Source: Nymphaea colorata
Taxonomy: Eukaryota > Streptophyta > Magnoliopsida > Nymphaeales > Nymphaeaceae
Direction: 5' to 3'
DNA length: 64,000 nt
Assembly: GCF_008831285.2 (NCBI RefSeq)
Contig: NC_045142.1
Span: 25,743,876 to 25,807,875, forward strand
The notes under the pieces are model-generated. The model was not told the DNA's origin. It saw nothing but the letters and a program-made list of their open reading frames with translations, and did no database searches. Both the position numbers and the translations under genes were made by a program. The stretch's first letter is position 1; each line of letters opens with the position of its first letter. Shown here piece after piece: positions 1 to 11,527 of the stretch.

Positions 1-32
1 CATTTTCCCCGGAGTTCTAAGCTGCTGCTGTC

Positions 33-40
33 TATAAAAA
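33..40 (+). promoter_or_regulatory. TATA box of the FAHD1-like gene
   Basis: The sequence TATAAAAA lies about 100 bases before the ATG at 141. A start of transcription near 65 would leave a leader of roughly 75 bases. This is a sequence match and position only. Confidence 0.6.
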
Positions 41-140
41 GGACCCAACGAACGCACGTTTTTCAGCGACCTTTTTTTCCTTCTGGTAGATTTGATTAGA
101 TCAGACAGAAAGGAAGTTCAGCGGGTTGCGATTGGTGTCC

Positions 141-3100
141 ATGGCTTCAGTGGGCAACAAGATTTTGAGCCTGGGAACAAAAATTGTTGCTGTTGGCAGG
201 AACTACGCCGCCCATGCCAAAGAGCTCGGTGCTGCCCTGTCTGAGGTATGTGATCAGATTCAAAGCATCCCCATCTTCTCTTTATTCCTTCTTCCTTGGT
301 TATTCAGCTTGGTTTGGGAGACGAGGTTGAGATGTGATCTAGTCATTTCGAGTTCTCTTTTTGTGGATCTGAGTTTCTTCGAAGTAGCCCATTTTCGGCT
401 TGGAGGCTTTTCAGTGTGATCTTCTTGCTTCGTTGTACAAGACAACAGCGACTCGCTGGTTCAGAGACACATTATTTTCAAAGCTTCCTTGAGAAGTAAA
501 CAATAATGACAATTGTTAACCGCTCAGAAGTTTAAATGAGCAAGGAATTTGGTAGTTGAAACTGGTTATTAATACTGATAGAAGACAAACAGATTTAATG
601 GCATCCTAACCCTTTAATTCCCTTCTGTTTGTGTGTGTGCGCGAGCGTGCGGCATATGTATGTGTGTGTGTGTGTTTCTGTCTGCGTGAGAGAGAGAAAG
701 AGGGAGAGAGAGAGAGAGAGCAAGCTGATGCGACATTGCTCCGAGATTTTAGAAGATATAAAGCCAGTCAGCTGTTTGTTGTTCAAAAAACATGTGAAGG
801 ATGCTTTTTCTACTCATGCTTGTAAGTTGCAGGCCAAAATCAGCCTATGTTGCTGCTTTTTTCTGTGCTTTTAATGAATCTCTTTACTTGAATGGTTAAT
901 ATTCTTGAGAATCTCTTTACTTGAATGGTTAATGTTCTTGATGGCACTAGTTCTTTTACTTTCGATATGGGAAATGCATGAAAGTCAGATTTCAGTTGTC
1001 ATCATCATACGACAAGTGACGCCAATTTGAGATGTCAATTCCAAATCTTAGTTTCATGTAAATTCTTCAGGAACCAGTGTTGTTCTTGAAGCCTACTTCA
1101 TCTTATGTACAAAATGGTGGCACCATTGAGATTCCCCACTCTATGGAATCGTTGGTGTATGAGGCAGAGCTGGGAATTGTTGTTGGGAAGAAAGCTCGTG
1201 ATGTTCCCCAGAATTCAGCAATGGATTTTGTAGCAGGTAATTGTTCTGTATTAGCTTGTCCCTAGATCACGTTCAGTTAAGAAATCATATTATCTGTTAA
1301 ATCTTTGTATTATTATCCTCATGCTGTTCAATTTGTGCATGTCTATACCACATATTCTCTTTGGTTATATCTTTGTCGCATGTCACACACATAAATGTAC
1401 ATTCACTTGCTTCTTCATCATATTTGCTGAAGTATAAGTACTAATGTAGTGTTCATATCTTATATTTGGTATTCTTTTTTAATCTAATTTTCTCTTTCTA
1501 ATATGTTTTCCTTAGCTCCTCTCGTGGTATTTGGTCCCTTAAGATAGAGAACAAGGTGCACAAGGAATTTCCTTATGGTACTGATGTTTGAATCCAGGTT
1601 TCCAGTACAAGTAATGGCTTCAAGATATACATTCAAAAATATGTGTAAGAATTTTGGAGAAAGAAAATTATTCTGAACAGAACCGGCAACTAAAAACAGA
1701 CATCATTATCCCTTTTATTAGTGTAAGGAAATCATGAATATTGTTATGCTTGGACTTTGAAATTCCAACTAAACTAAGCTGGTGAACAATTTAAACTTGC
1801 ATAAGCTCTTCAAACCAGGCAACAAGAAAATCTGATTTCAGTCTTTTGCATCCAAAACTGCGTTACTGCAGGAATCTTTATTGAGGATTCTTTATCCGAC
1901 TGTTAACACTAATACAGTTTTAGCCTTGAATTATACTGAATTGTTGAGGAACCTGTTGCTTTTCCCCTGAAAAAGCTTTTGTTGTGCCGTAGCTCTCAGA
2001 GAAAGCTAGATGATCAGTAGAAAAGAATGATGGTAACAGTCATATGATGTCATTGGTTGCATGAAATATTGTGTTTGTTATTTTTTTTTTATCAGGTCAT
2101 AGAACTGAACGTCTAGTAGGTTACTATGAAAAGGGCCTCCTATTAGGAAAAATGCTCGTCACTTGAAACTGTATATATCTACCATTTTTCATACTATAGC
2201 AGCTATTGTGTCTGCTTGATTTTTTTACGTGTATCCAACATGATGAGATCTGCAGATCTCGATTGTTTGAGCCTGTATAATAAGGTTTTGTACTTAGTCC
2301 AATGCATTTTATGCCCAATGAGGTTATTGTTTGCAATTTGCAATCTGGAAAAAATTGTAAAATATGCTATTTGGTGTATAGTTAATTGCGTTGAACCCTT
2401 GAGCTAGCTATGCCTGCCTAAACTTTTCAGAGTTGACCTATTCTACGTAACATGATTATGACTATGTAGTATTTTTTAAACTTTCAGGCTATGCTCTTGG
2501 TTTAGACATGACAGCAAAAGAAATGCAGAATGCTGCTAAGGTATAACTTGAATAAATAATTTCAGTCTGGTTCTGCATCCATTTTTTCTTTTCTACCAAT
2601 TAGGCTTCATCTTTTATGGGCAGTTGTCTTGATACAGCAGTCCTGCTACACCTCCAAGGTGAAAATATGAGCAGGTCATTATACATTTCACTCTTAAAGG
2701 CTTCTTTGCATCATCGGTGGTCTCTTTGACCTGAATGTTTGGAACATGTCTTTAGATTTTTTCCTTCGTCTGATGCAGTATATTGTAGAATATTCAGTTA
2801 ACTGCTGTAGCAAAGAAAGAAGGAATTGTTTTAGGAATAGGACCCAAGCACTTGTACACATATGGAAGCATTTCGGAAGATCCAGATATGCTTGAGGACG
2901 TGCAACATGATAAATTTTTTATCGGTTTTTTTGCATATTTTATGGTGTCTCCCTTGTTTTGTTGGTCATCACATCTTCTATCTTCTTTGATCATGATAGA
3001 TCTTAATGATTGGAACAATATTTTTATCTACAGCTTCAATTTCTGCTGCTGCTTTTCAAGACATATTTACATTTGACTTATCTAACAGTTAGCAGTCTAC

Positions 3101-4009
3101 CTGTTTAACATCTCTAGTTTTGACTCTTTAGAGTGGACTTCTTGTATTTTATTTATTTTCCCATTTTCTTCGACAGGCTGCTGGTCTTCCGTGGACACTT
3201 TCCAAGGGGCAGGACACTTTTACTCCAATTGGGGACTTTGTAAGAACCCTAACTTTACTGCTTGTTCTCCATTTGTACGTTTTATTTCTTTTCTGTTGAG
3301 GATGGTCTTTTTCGACCTCTGCTTGGAGAATCTGTTAACTAATTAGTGTACTAGCAGACTAAAGCTGTCACTTTCTTAATCTTCTCTTTTTTTATGGTCT
3401 TGTTGTTAGACATCCAAGAAATGAAAATACATGGCAAAAGTTATTTCAATCTACTTTGCTTAAAAATCATTCTTCTCCTTGCAGGTACACAAATCAGCAG
3501 TAGCGGACCCTCACAATCTGGAACTTTGGTTAAAGGTCTAAAATCATGCTTAGAAGCATAGAAGTTTGCTCCCCGTCTTACATCTATGATGCTAATTGAT
3601 TTTCTCAGTTGGATGTAACTTATACTTCTGTAACATGGATTGATATGTTGCTGCTTGTCCAGGTCGATGATGTCCTCAAACAGAAGGGTTCAACCAAAGA
3701 TATGATCTTCAAGATCCCATATCTCGTAAGCCACATCAGTTCCTACATGACACTTTTTGAAGGAGATGTGATACTAACAGGTACGCGGAATATCTTGGAC
3801 AGGATGTTCCACGCATTCATCTTACCTTGTTACTCTAAATACTTGGAGCATCTTCCACAGCTAGAGACTGAAAACTTTCATATCTCTATGCAGGCACTCC
3901 GCAAGGAGCTGGTCCCGTGAAAGCAGGCCAGAAGATCAGTGCTGGTATTACAGGCTTGACTGACATTCATTTTGATGTTCAGAAGCGCGCGAAACCTATC
4001 AGCAGCTAA
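141..4009 (+). CDS. FAHD1: FAHD1-type acylpyruvate hydrolase / oxaloacetate decarboxylase, 7 exons
   Basis: Fumarylacetoacetate-hydrolase-fold protein of the FAHD1 family, which hydrolyses acylpyruvates and decarboxylates oxaloacetate, usually in mitochondria. Exons are 141-245, 1071-1236, 2488-2540, 3177-3239, 3485-3535, 3663-3780 and 3894-4009. All have GT/AG borders, and phases close to give 223 residues, the usual FAHD1 length. Visible motifs are [11 protein letters not shown] (His25, catalytic by family comparison), YEAELG (Glu66 and Glu68) and GLDMTAKE (Asp97), the three acidic residues that bind Mg/Mn in this family. [15 protein letters not shown] near the C-terminus is also typical. 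The ATG at 141 is the first one after the TATA box and gives an N-terminus aligning with animal FAHD1. There is no long presequence, although the first 15 residues are basic and hydrophobic. Introns 1 and 2 exceed 800 bases and are AT-rich. The gene converges on the subtilase, with stop codons 647 bases apart. Confidence 0.93.
660..721. repeat. (TG)n / (GA)n microsatellite in FAHD1 intron 1
   Basis: A TG-rich run is followed by an AG-rich run ending in seven AG units. It lies inside intron 1. ORFs across it encode only Cys-Val or Arg-Glu repeats and are not genes. Confidence 0.85.
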
Positions 4010-4656
4010 AGAGAGATAAAATGATAAGACTAGAAAGCATGCTCTGCCTCCTGCAAAAGAGTGTTTCTCCTGTGTCACCTCTCTCTCTCGGCCTTTTTGC
4101 CATTTTTTGATAAATATTATTTCATCCGGCTCATTGAATGGTTCAATGATCTGGATTGTAGGGACTGAATGGGCTTTTCCTTCGTGTAGTTTCAGAATCA
4201 TGACTGAATTTTGAAATCTTTTAAGCTGCTCTCTGCAGATTATGTATGTCCTTTTTGTGTAACAAATAAGTGCAAGCTTATGCCAAGTTTGGTTCATCAA
4301 TCTCAGTGGGTAGAGTTTGCCTGAAACTGTGGTCTCAATTCTTGTCTATTTAAGACCCACATTTTGAGATGCAGAATTGCCATTATATTGTCATCTTTTT
4401 CATTATCACCATCTGCGGCCTTCCATTTCTACCAACCATTCATGCAAAAACATCATAACTGGTCTGCTGAGCCGATGTTTGAATAAATAATGTCACTGAT
4501 GCCAAAAAGATTTACCCAGCATAAATTTGGTATACCCATTATCCTTCCTTAAATGTGGTTAAGAGCGTAGAATAGAACATTGATTGTATTTGAAAAATCA
4601 GAAAACTTTGGTGCACATATCAACGTTTCTGTAAAAAGTGATGGAGAAAATAACGG
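4010..4656. other. Shared 3' spacer of convergent genes
   Basis: AT-rich, 647 bases between the stop codons of the FAHD1-like gene and the subtilase. It should hold both 3' UTRs. An ORF on the minus strand at 3878-4300 overlaps the last FAHD1 exon and has no recognisable protein. I see no repeat or RNA gene. Confidence 0.6.
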
Positions 4657-7020
4657 TCAACAGCATTTCTGTATCCACGTCACCAAGACGGGGCTCCTTA
4701 CGGTGTGCCTACCGTCCCTCCAGGTGAGCGACCCCCATTCGTACTTGTATATACCGTCCGTGAAGTTCACGCACCGCGCCTCCACCCTCACCCGGTACCC
4801 CTTCTTCTCCTTCCTGCCCCCGAACACCAACTCCGTCGGCTCCACCACCACACTGGTACCCTTAGGCGGAACCACCTCCACGGCGTACCGCGAGCTACCT
4901 TCCGCCACGTTGGTCACGGTACGGACAAGCTCCACCGCCCCGAGCGACCCGTTCGCCTTCGGACCCTGGTCGAACTGGACCGCGATAGCGGGGTAGTTCA
5001 GGTCCGCCGGCCTCCCCTTCTTCTTCCCGGAACATGCCCCGCCTTTTCCTGTAATTACCCTTATCTCCTTCTCCGTGTAGTTCGAGTCGCACAGGAATTG
5101 CACGTAGTCCTCAGGTGATATGTCATACACGAGACCTGGATCCACAGCCCGCTCCGGGTTCACGTGCCCGGATCCAAAATCGAGGACGGTTGCCGGCTTT
5201 CGCGAGTTGGCATCGGCGATCGGCGACCCGGCGCGGTCCGTCGAGTAGGCCGTGGTCATCATTGCCGACCGGATTGCAGCCGGCGACCAGTCCGGGTGAG
5301 CCCCCTTGAGCAGGGCAGCGATGCCGGATACGTGCGGGCAGGACATGGAGGTGCCGGAGTAGATATTGAACTCTGTCCGGCGGGTATCGGACGAGAGTCC
5401 GCTGGGCCCCAACCCGTCGGGCCAGGCGGCCAGGATGCTGACTCCCGGCGCGATCAGGTCGGGCTTGAAGAGCTCGGGCACGCCGGCGACGGGCCCGCGC
5501 GCGGAGAAGGCCGCCACCATGGGCGCAGGCTGGGCGCCGACGTGGGTCCCGCGGAAGACGAGCCTAGCGGTCCCGTTGGGTTTGGTCATGGCGTAGAATC
5601 GGATCTCGAGGGACGCCCCCGACCCAACGGAGACCGTCGGTAGCAGGTACGGGTCCGGGATTGGCTCCTCCCCACCCTGGTAGTTCCCGTTCCCGATGAT
5701 CGCTCCGGCGCCGCCGGCCTTCCGCACGACCTCCGACTTCACGATCCGGTCGATGCCACCCCTTTCGCATATGACGATCTTCCCGGCCGCCTTTGCTGGG
5801 TCGAGCGTACCGTCCATGCAGAGCGGGGCCGTGAATTCCTTCCCGGCGGCCGCCACGTTCTTCGCGAGGACGATCGGGAACGATTGGTTCCCCGCTGTTC
5901 CGGGACCGCGGTAGAGGGACTCTCCGGGGAAAACCCGGCCGTCGCCGAGTATGACGTCCGCAGGGAAGTTGCGGTCCAGGGTACCAGCTCCGACGGTCGT
6001 GATCCATGGGGAGACGTTGTCGACGGTCATCGAGCCGGGGCCGTCGTTCCCGGCGGAGGCCGCAACGAAGACGCCGGCAGCCGTGGCCGCGAAGGAGCCG
6101 ATCGCGATCGGATCAGTGTCGAAGGGTAAGGCGTAGCCGCCTCCGACGGAGATGGAGATGACATCGACGCCGTCCCCCACGGCACGGTCGAAGGCCGCTA
6201 GGATGTCTGAGCGGTGGCACGAGGAGGCGCCCCAGCAGATCTTGTAAACAGCAATTCGCGACCTGGGCGCCATACCGGAGGCGACGCCTCCTGCGAGTCC
6301 GAGCAGTGATGCCCGCGAAACGCGCCTTCCGGCGGCTGTAGAAGCAGTGTGCGTGCCGTGGCCCATAGTGTCTCTGGGGGAGAGTACCTCTGATTCATTT
6401 ATCTTCCCGCGCTTTTCGGCCTGATAACCCGTCGGAAACATTCTGGCTCCAACCAGCTTTCGGTTACATGACGTCTTCGGGAAATCCTTTCCCTCCTCGC
6501 ACACTCCCTTCCATTTGGCGGGAACAGGGCCGAGACCTCGGTCGGAGAAGCTCCGCCTCTCCGGCCAGATGCCGGAGTCCAGGACGCCGATCACGATGTC
6601 GGACCCGTACCTCGAGAGCCCCAGAAGCCTGTCTGACCGAGGAACGAGGCCGAGGAACTCCGGGGAGCGCGTGGTGTGCAGCCGCATAACCCCGTCCGGA
6701 ATAACCTTGAGGACCGCCGGGTTCTTCCCCATCTCCTCCGCCTCCTCCGGCGTCATCCTCGCAGAGAACCCATGAAAAACCGTATCATACACATGCAGAA
6801 TTCCGGTGCCTTCTTCGTCCTCCGCCGCCACTTGCTCTGCGGGTTTCACGTTCCTGAGGGAGGACTGGTACCAGCGCTCGTGGGAGGCAAAGGCGGAGGG
6901 CTTAAGGTCGCTCTGGACTCTTACGATGAACGTTCTCTCGTCTCGACCACCGGCGGAGAGGACGGAACAGAGAGCAGAGAGGAAGAACCACGGGAACGTA
7001 GCCCACAAGGCGATCCCCAT
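4657..7020 (-). CDS. Subtilisin-like serine protease (plant SBT family), intronless
   Basis: Secreted plant subtilase of the S8 family, 787 residues from the chosen start, the normal length. Order of parts: signal peptide with a hydrophobic stretch in about the first 22 residues, I9 inhibitor propeptide (around 28-115, ending near TTRSPEFLGL), catalytic domain, protease-associated insertion (around 360-500), and a C-terminal fibronectin-III-like domain beginning near DLNYPAIAV. The catalytic triad is complete: Asp148 in VLDSGIWPE, His221 in MGHGTHTAS and Ser558 in SGTSMSCPHVSG, with oxyanion Asn325 in ASAGNDGPG. The reading frame is open up to a Met at 7104, but the TATA box at 7110-7115 makes that Met untranscribed. 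The Met at 7020 gives a clean signal peptide. It is GC-rich and intronless, like many SBT1 genes. It probably acts in the cell wall; the substrate cannot be told. An SBT1-type assignment is likely but the exact subgroup is not shown. Confidence 0.95.
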   Translation of the reverse strand: MGIALWATFPWFFLSALCSVLSAGGRDERTFIVRVQSDLKPSAFASHERWYQSSLRNVKPAEQVAAEDEEGTGILHVYDTVFHGFSARMTPEEAEEMGKNPAVLKVIPDGVMRLHTTRSPEFLGLVPRSDRLLGLSRYGSDIVIGVLDSGIWPERRSFSDRGLGPVPAKWKGVCEEGKDFPKTSCNRKLVGARMFPTGYQAEKRGKINESEVLSPRDTMGHGTHTASTAAGRRVSRASLLGLAGGVASGMAPRSRIAVYKICWGASSCHRSDILAAFDRAVGDGVDVISISVGGGYALPFDTDPIAIGSFAATAAGVFVAASAGNDGPGSMTVDNVSPWITTVGAGTLDRNFPADVILGDGRVFPGESLYRGPGTAGNQSFPIVLAKNVAAAGKEFTAPLCMDGTLDPAKAAGKIVICERGGIDRIVKSEVVRKAGGAGAIIGNGNYQGGEEPIPDPYLLPTVSVGSGASLEIRFYAMTKPNGTARLVFRGTHVGAQPAPMVAAFSARGPVAGVPELFKPDLIAPGVSILAAWPDGLGPSGLSSDTRRTEFNIYSGTSMSCPHVSGIAALLKGAHPDWSPAAIRSAMMTTAYSTDRAGSPIADANSRKPATVLDFGSGHVNPERAVDPGLVYDISPEDYVQFLCDSNYTEKEIRVITGKGGACSGKKKGRPADLNYPAIAVQFDQGPKANGSLGAVELVRTVTNVAEGSSRYAVEVVPPKGTSVVVEPTELVFGGRKEKKGYRVRVEARCVNFTDGIYKYEWGSLTWRDGRHTVRSPVLVTWIQKCC

Positions 7021-7109
7021 CTCCGAAATTCTCTCTCCCTCCGACTCCCGTCGGAAGAACCAGCAACTAACCGTTGTCGCCGTGAGAAGGGGCCTCCGGC
7101 GCACGGAAA

Positions 7110-7115
7110 TTTATA
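7110..7115 (-). promoter_or_regulatory. TATA box of the subtilase gene
   Basis: On the minus strand this reads CTATAAATTT, 90 bases before the ATG at 7020. It decides the start: the in-frame Met at 7104 lies only about 6 bases past the TATA box, before any possible transcript start. Confidence 0.65.
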
Positions 7116-8154
7116 GTCGACGTCGGGAAGCCAAATCGGGGAAGAAGACGAGTTCGAGGGAGTGAAGGTGCAGAGTGCAGACGGAAAGGGGAGCGGTGGG
7201 CAATGGCGGTGGGTAGCCGTTTTTTTCAAACTTGGGTCGAAGGGAGGGAGAGGGTCGGCTGAAAATCATGGCCGTCCGACACTCGTGCCAATGGCCTCCG
7301 TTGGCACGTGCCATGCTCTTTGGCGCCTTCCTAAACCTCCGTCAACGCCATTAATGGCGTCCCATAATGAGTCGGGTCGTGTCGGGTCGAGTTATTTTGG
7401 ATAATAAGTCTCCAACCCACAAAGGCGCCACATACGAATTTGTTTACGACCCAAAATGATCTTTCAACTACAAATTGATTTTCAAGTCGATGCTGTATTT
7501 CACTTTTTGTAATTCAAATTTGTTATTGTTATTATATCTGCACTAACAAAATCAAAATGAATTTGAAAAAAAAATATATGCTATTAGTTTTGAAAAAGAT
7601 GAGTGCAAGGTGGGAGTAGGTAGACAGTTACTTTTTATTTCTCGAATAGAGCAACATTTTATACTATGCACACCCAAAAACGCTATTATGAACTTTACAT
7701 AATGTTTTATGTTGAAAACCTAGAAAGGCTATGAAGCCAACGGGAGTTCCATATACAATAAATGTGGGATAATTTGGTAAAAATCTCGCTCCGGATTCCA
7801 AAATTGTTTGGATTTAAAGTGCAGCAATAAGTCGATTGATTAATGTTGCCATGCAAATTCAACATTAAATCTCAAACTGCTTGCCCTGTTACAGCTTGCG
7901 TTCACTTTGATTCAAGCAAAATATGAGAAAATAGGCCTTAGTTGTTTGTTGTGCAACAAAATGAAGGGAATTAGTTCTACATCTTTATCATAAGCCAGTT
8001 GAAACTTGAGATTATGGATTTTGATTGGTGAATAAGCAAAAAATGCTGTTATATTTATTTCATAAAATAGTATAAATGTAAACAAAAACAATTTTAAAAA
8101 GGAAGAAATTAAATTGTCTGGGACATATGGCTTCTCCACAGTGGATTTTTACCT
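7116..8154. other. Subtilase upstream region
   Basis: The first 300 bases are GC-rich and probably promoter. From about 7400 the sequence becomes AT-rich with no supported gene. Short ORFs here have no recognisable domains. Confidence 0.45.
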
Positions 8155-8330
8155 TATAACGGAACGGAGCCAGAAATTTTTAGCTAAGAGACACACTAGA
8201 GCAGACCTTGACCTTGTATTGAATGGACAATTGACATGGACCCGAGTCCATTTCCTATTTAAAACCCATATGCCCATGTGGGGGCAAGCCGACCACACTG
8301 GTCCACATGTAGCTCCGCCACTTATTTGAT
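8155..8330 (-). repeat. Dispersed repeat with GGCGGAGCTAC and AAAAATTTCTGGCTC ends
   Basis: Read on the minus strand, it starts with GTGGCGGAGCTACATGTGGA and ends with AAAAATTTCTGGCTCCG. A second member with matching ends and a different middle lies at 61866-62046 on the plus strand. It is a short non-coding dispersed repeat, probably a non-autonomous transposon relic. I found no clear target-site duplication. Confidence 0.55.
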
Positions 8331-8455
8331 CTCATATCCTAAACTTGGTAAAAACGAAAGTGCTGCACTCCCTAATCCCTATCTTTTTGGCTGGACGGTG
8401 GGTTCGGTGTGGACAGACCAGACCCAATTGAAGTTATGGTCCGAACTCGGTGCGT

Positions 8456-8480
8456 GCTGGCTGGCTGGCTGGCTGGCTGG
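8456..8480 (+). repeat. (GGCT)n tetranucleotide microsatellite
   Basis: About six GGCT units in tandem. It is translated as Gly-Trp-Leu-Ala repeats in short ORFs, which are artefacts. Confidence 0.85.
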
Positions 8481-9263
8481 TTGGTGTTGTTTGTTGCTTT
8501 CGTCTTAAAAGAAAAACCAACTCCATGGACGTTTCTTACCAGGAATTCAATGCGGCCGGTTACATTTCCGGCCGCGCTTCTGAGTGTTCACATTGCAGCG
8601 ACCTGTTCATGCAAGAAATGAAGGATTTTCCGAGATGCGACAATTAGGCATTGGGGGTTCAATTTTCACAGTTTTCGTGGGACTAACTTTGCCATCGAAG
8701 AAGGAAATCAATGAGAAAATTGGATAATTTTTGTTTGTTTGAAAATCTGATGGGAGAAAGCTTTTCCCCGGTGTCGACATTTTTCGCAACTTTGCCGATT
8801 AACAAACAAAGTGGCATTTATTGGTGCTCGACATTTCGCTGCCAGCCTTTGGCAAAGAACAAAGCAGCTCCACCAGCAAACGCCCAAAGTAGCACAGCAA
8901 TGGGAATCAAACACACTCTAAATAAATGAAAGTTTTAACTTTTTTTGGCATTTTTATGAGCTGATTTTTTTTTTTTTTTAAGTAAAACGAATAAAATAAA
9001 GCAAAAAGAGATAACAAACAAAAAGAGCACCTAGAAAGCGACCGTCAAGCTAAAAATTGCATGTTTGATTGCACGGAAGATAATATTGATACTGACAGGC
9101 AGTAAAGTAAGATGGAAATAATAGACGCGTTATGTTGTCTAAAAGATCTTTTTCCTTTCACAATGCTTTTTGTAAAGATGTTACTATAAGTTGAGATTAA
9201 GCAGTTTTTTGTTAAATTATATTAATGGTGATTAACCTATATCCTTTAATATTGAACTCACTC

Positions 9264-9313
<50 letters not shown>

Positions 9314-11040
9314 GAATGTCTGGAAAGTCTAGCTTGAGACACTTTGTTCATTCATTCAAACACCTAAGCTATTGTACAAGTTATGCGATTCATTCTCAAA
9401 GTTTCGAGTGTAGATATCATGAATTGCTTAGAAAAACAAATTGGATCCAAGTAATATTCGAACCATTGATTATTGAAGAACTTGAAAGCCACCTTCATGA
9501 ACTGAAGATCCAAATTTGTTTTGCCCATATCTTTTTCCCTCAAAGAGCCATGTTATTGGTCTTTCAGAAAGTGAGTTGCCGAAAAGATCCACTAAGCTTG
9601 GGCTATTTAAAGCTGAGAGACCCGTAATAGTTTTGGATCCAAACCCTAGAAAAGTACGTAGTAGAGGAGTTACATTTGTATTGGGCATCGAATCCGGTTG
9701 TCCGATTTGATCGTATTGGGCTAACAAGAAAAGTGGTTTCTTTCAACTTCAAGAAATGGAAATATGAGATCCAAAATAGTGGACTCAATAAAACGGTGAT
9801 CCAAAGTCCTAACGGGAAACGTATGAGATATAAGAGCGCTTATCTAAAGTTTCAAAAATAATATGACATTAGGACAGCGAGATCTGAAAATATAATGAAC
9901 TACTATGAACGTTATATAAGAAATAAAGCAAAAAGTTACAGGAAATTTGTACATCTTGTCATAATATCCCAATAATGTGACAATAATGACATGAAAACTT
10001 TATTTATGCTTTTTTTTTAATTTTCATTTTTGAGCATCCCTTTTATTATAATTCTCAAAGAGTCATCTTTTATGGTTTAATTTTATAATAAGAGCTACAC
10101 TTTAGCTGAATTTTTTATGAAAACTGTCGCTAAGAACATGAGGGTTAACTTTAATTAACTTAGAAACGGAAAAAACCGTTAGCTGCAAATAAATTTATTG
10201 CATAAGAGAAAAGAAAGAAAAGTTAGCTGCAAATAATTTTATAAATTTTCACTAAATTATATTTTTATCGTTTTCGTAAGCAATTTTTTTTCATATTTGA
10301 CAGTTGTTAGTAGTTTATTGAAAACTGTAGCTTTTATTTAAAAAAATAAAAAAATGTTATTTAGAAAAAGAAAAAGCAAAACGAGCTCTGTAAAGAGTAA
10401 AGTCCTGGCTAAGGATGTTTATGTTTTATTTTGAAGATGTACATAAAAGCCTTTAATATTAAAAGAAATATATATATATATAGTAATGAAAGGTTGCATA
10501 CATAGGATAAGTCAGTTGTGGGCTGTGTGTGGGCAATTGCTCATACGGACTCCAAAAAAGTTTATTATATTTATATGCATATTTTCCAGCAAATTTTCTT
10601 ATTTACATACTGGTGCTCTTTCAAAACTTAAAGCTTTACACCTAATGCTCCTTAGTTAGAATTTTGTTATCTCCATCCTTCGTTCCATATGAATAAAAAC
10701 ATATGACCTTGTGTTTGGATACAGTATATTAAAATGTGTCTAAAACCATTTAATCTTATGAAAAAATATAAAATCAAGTAAGTTCAGGTGAATGAAGGAA
10801 TTATGACACGCTGCCAGAAAAAGAGAGCAGTGGAAGCCACTTTCTTTTTCTCTGTAGATCATATTTCCGGCATCAAGGAAAAGTGTTGTTTTTGGATTTT
10901 CTGAACTAAAATGTATTCAAATGTGTTTAATATTATGAAAAAAAATATAGAATTGAAGGTTTTTATTAAATGAAAAAGGATTATGATCCATTAAAAGGTT
11001 GTTTGGAATTTCCAGTAGCCGCTCGTCTCGTTTGCCCGCG
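8481..11040. other. AT-rich intergenic DNA
   Basis: No supported gene lies between the subtilase promoter and the peptidyl-tRNA hydrolase gene. It includes poly-A/T tracts and the microsatellite at 9266-9313. ORFs such as the one at 9316-9627 have no recognisable domain and begin in the microsatellite edge. Confidence 0.5.
9266..9313. repeat. (AT)n-(GA)n compound microsatellite
   Basis: About 14 AT units run directly into about 10 GA units. Confidence 0.9.
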
Positions 11041-11527
11041 CTTCAGTTCCCGCCTCTCTCTCTGTCTCTCTGTCAGTGTCTCTTTTGGAGAACGATGGTC
11101 GTTGCCTGAAGACTAGGAGCTTCACAGGATGCTTAATGTACAGCTGACGTAATGTTCTTCTTGCTTATGAGTCCAAACCCTAGATGCTATCATCCATATT
11201 TCTGTGTTTGTTATCTACCAGTACATATGATTTATCTGATTATCTTATGGGGAGTCAATTCAAATGGGTTTTCAGCAGAATTATGATGACCCAAAAACTT
11301 GTTATAGTTCTATTGATCTTTTCTAGTTGATTCAGATTGCCGTCAATAATGTTTCTTTTTTCATGTATTTTATTTCTTATCGCCATTTTGCTTTTATCTT
11401 CATGGAAATTGAGGCGAGGATTAATGGAGAGCTGGAGAAGTGGTGCTTTACTGTTATCGTTTTGAGGGGCACCTGTTGATGGATCGTGTTCTTGGGTTGT
11501 AGATGCAAGGTTGGTACTGGTTTGGAA
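11041..11527 (+). promoter_or_regulatory. Promoter / 5' leader of peptidyl-tRNA hydrolase gene
   Basis: This is a pyrimidine-rich CTCTCTCTGTCTCTCTGTC patch near 11055-11075 followed by mixed sequence up to the ATG. Such CT-rich patches are common in plant 5' UTRs. No clear TATA box was seen. A leader intron is possible but was not resolved. Confidence 0.35.

Noticed and set aside
5164-5643. Long plus-strand ORFs opposite the subtilase
   Set aside because: These are GC-rich shadow frames of a confirmed coding sequence with no domain of their own.
7021-7104. N-terminal extension of the subtilase from a Met at 7104
   Set aside because: It is in frame, but the TATA box at 7110-7115 places the transcript start after it, and the extension lacks signal-peptide character. 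The Met at 7020 gives a proper signal peptide.
9316-9627. 103-codon ORF after the AT/GA microsatellite
   Set aside because: No domain recognised, and neither splice context nor a promoter is visible.
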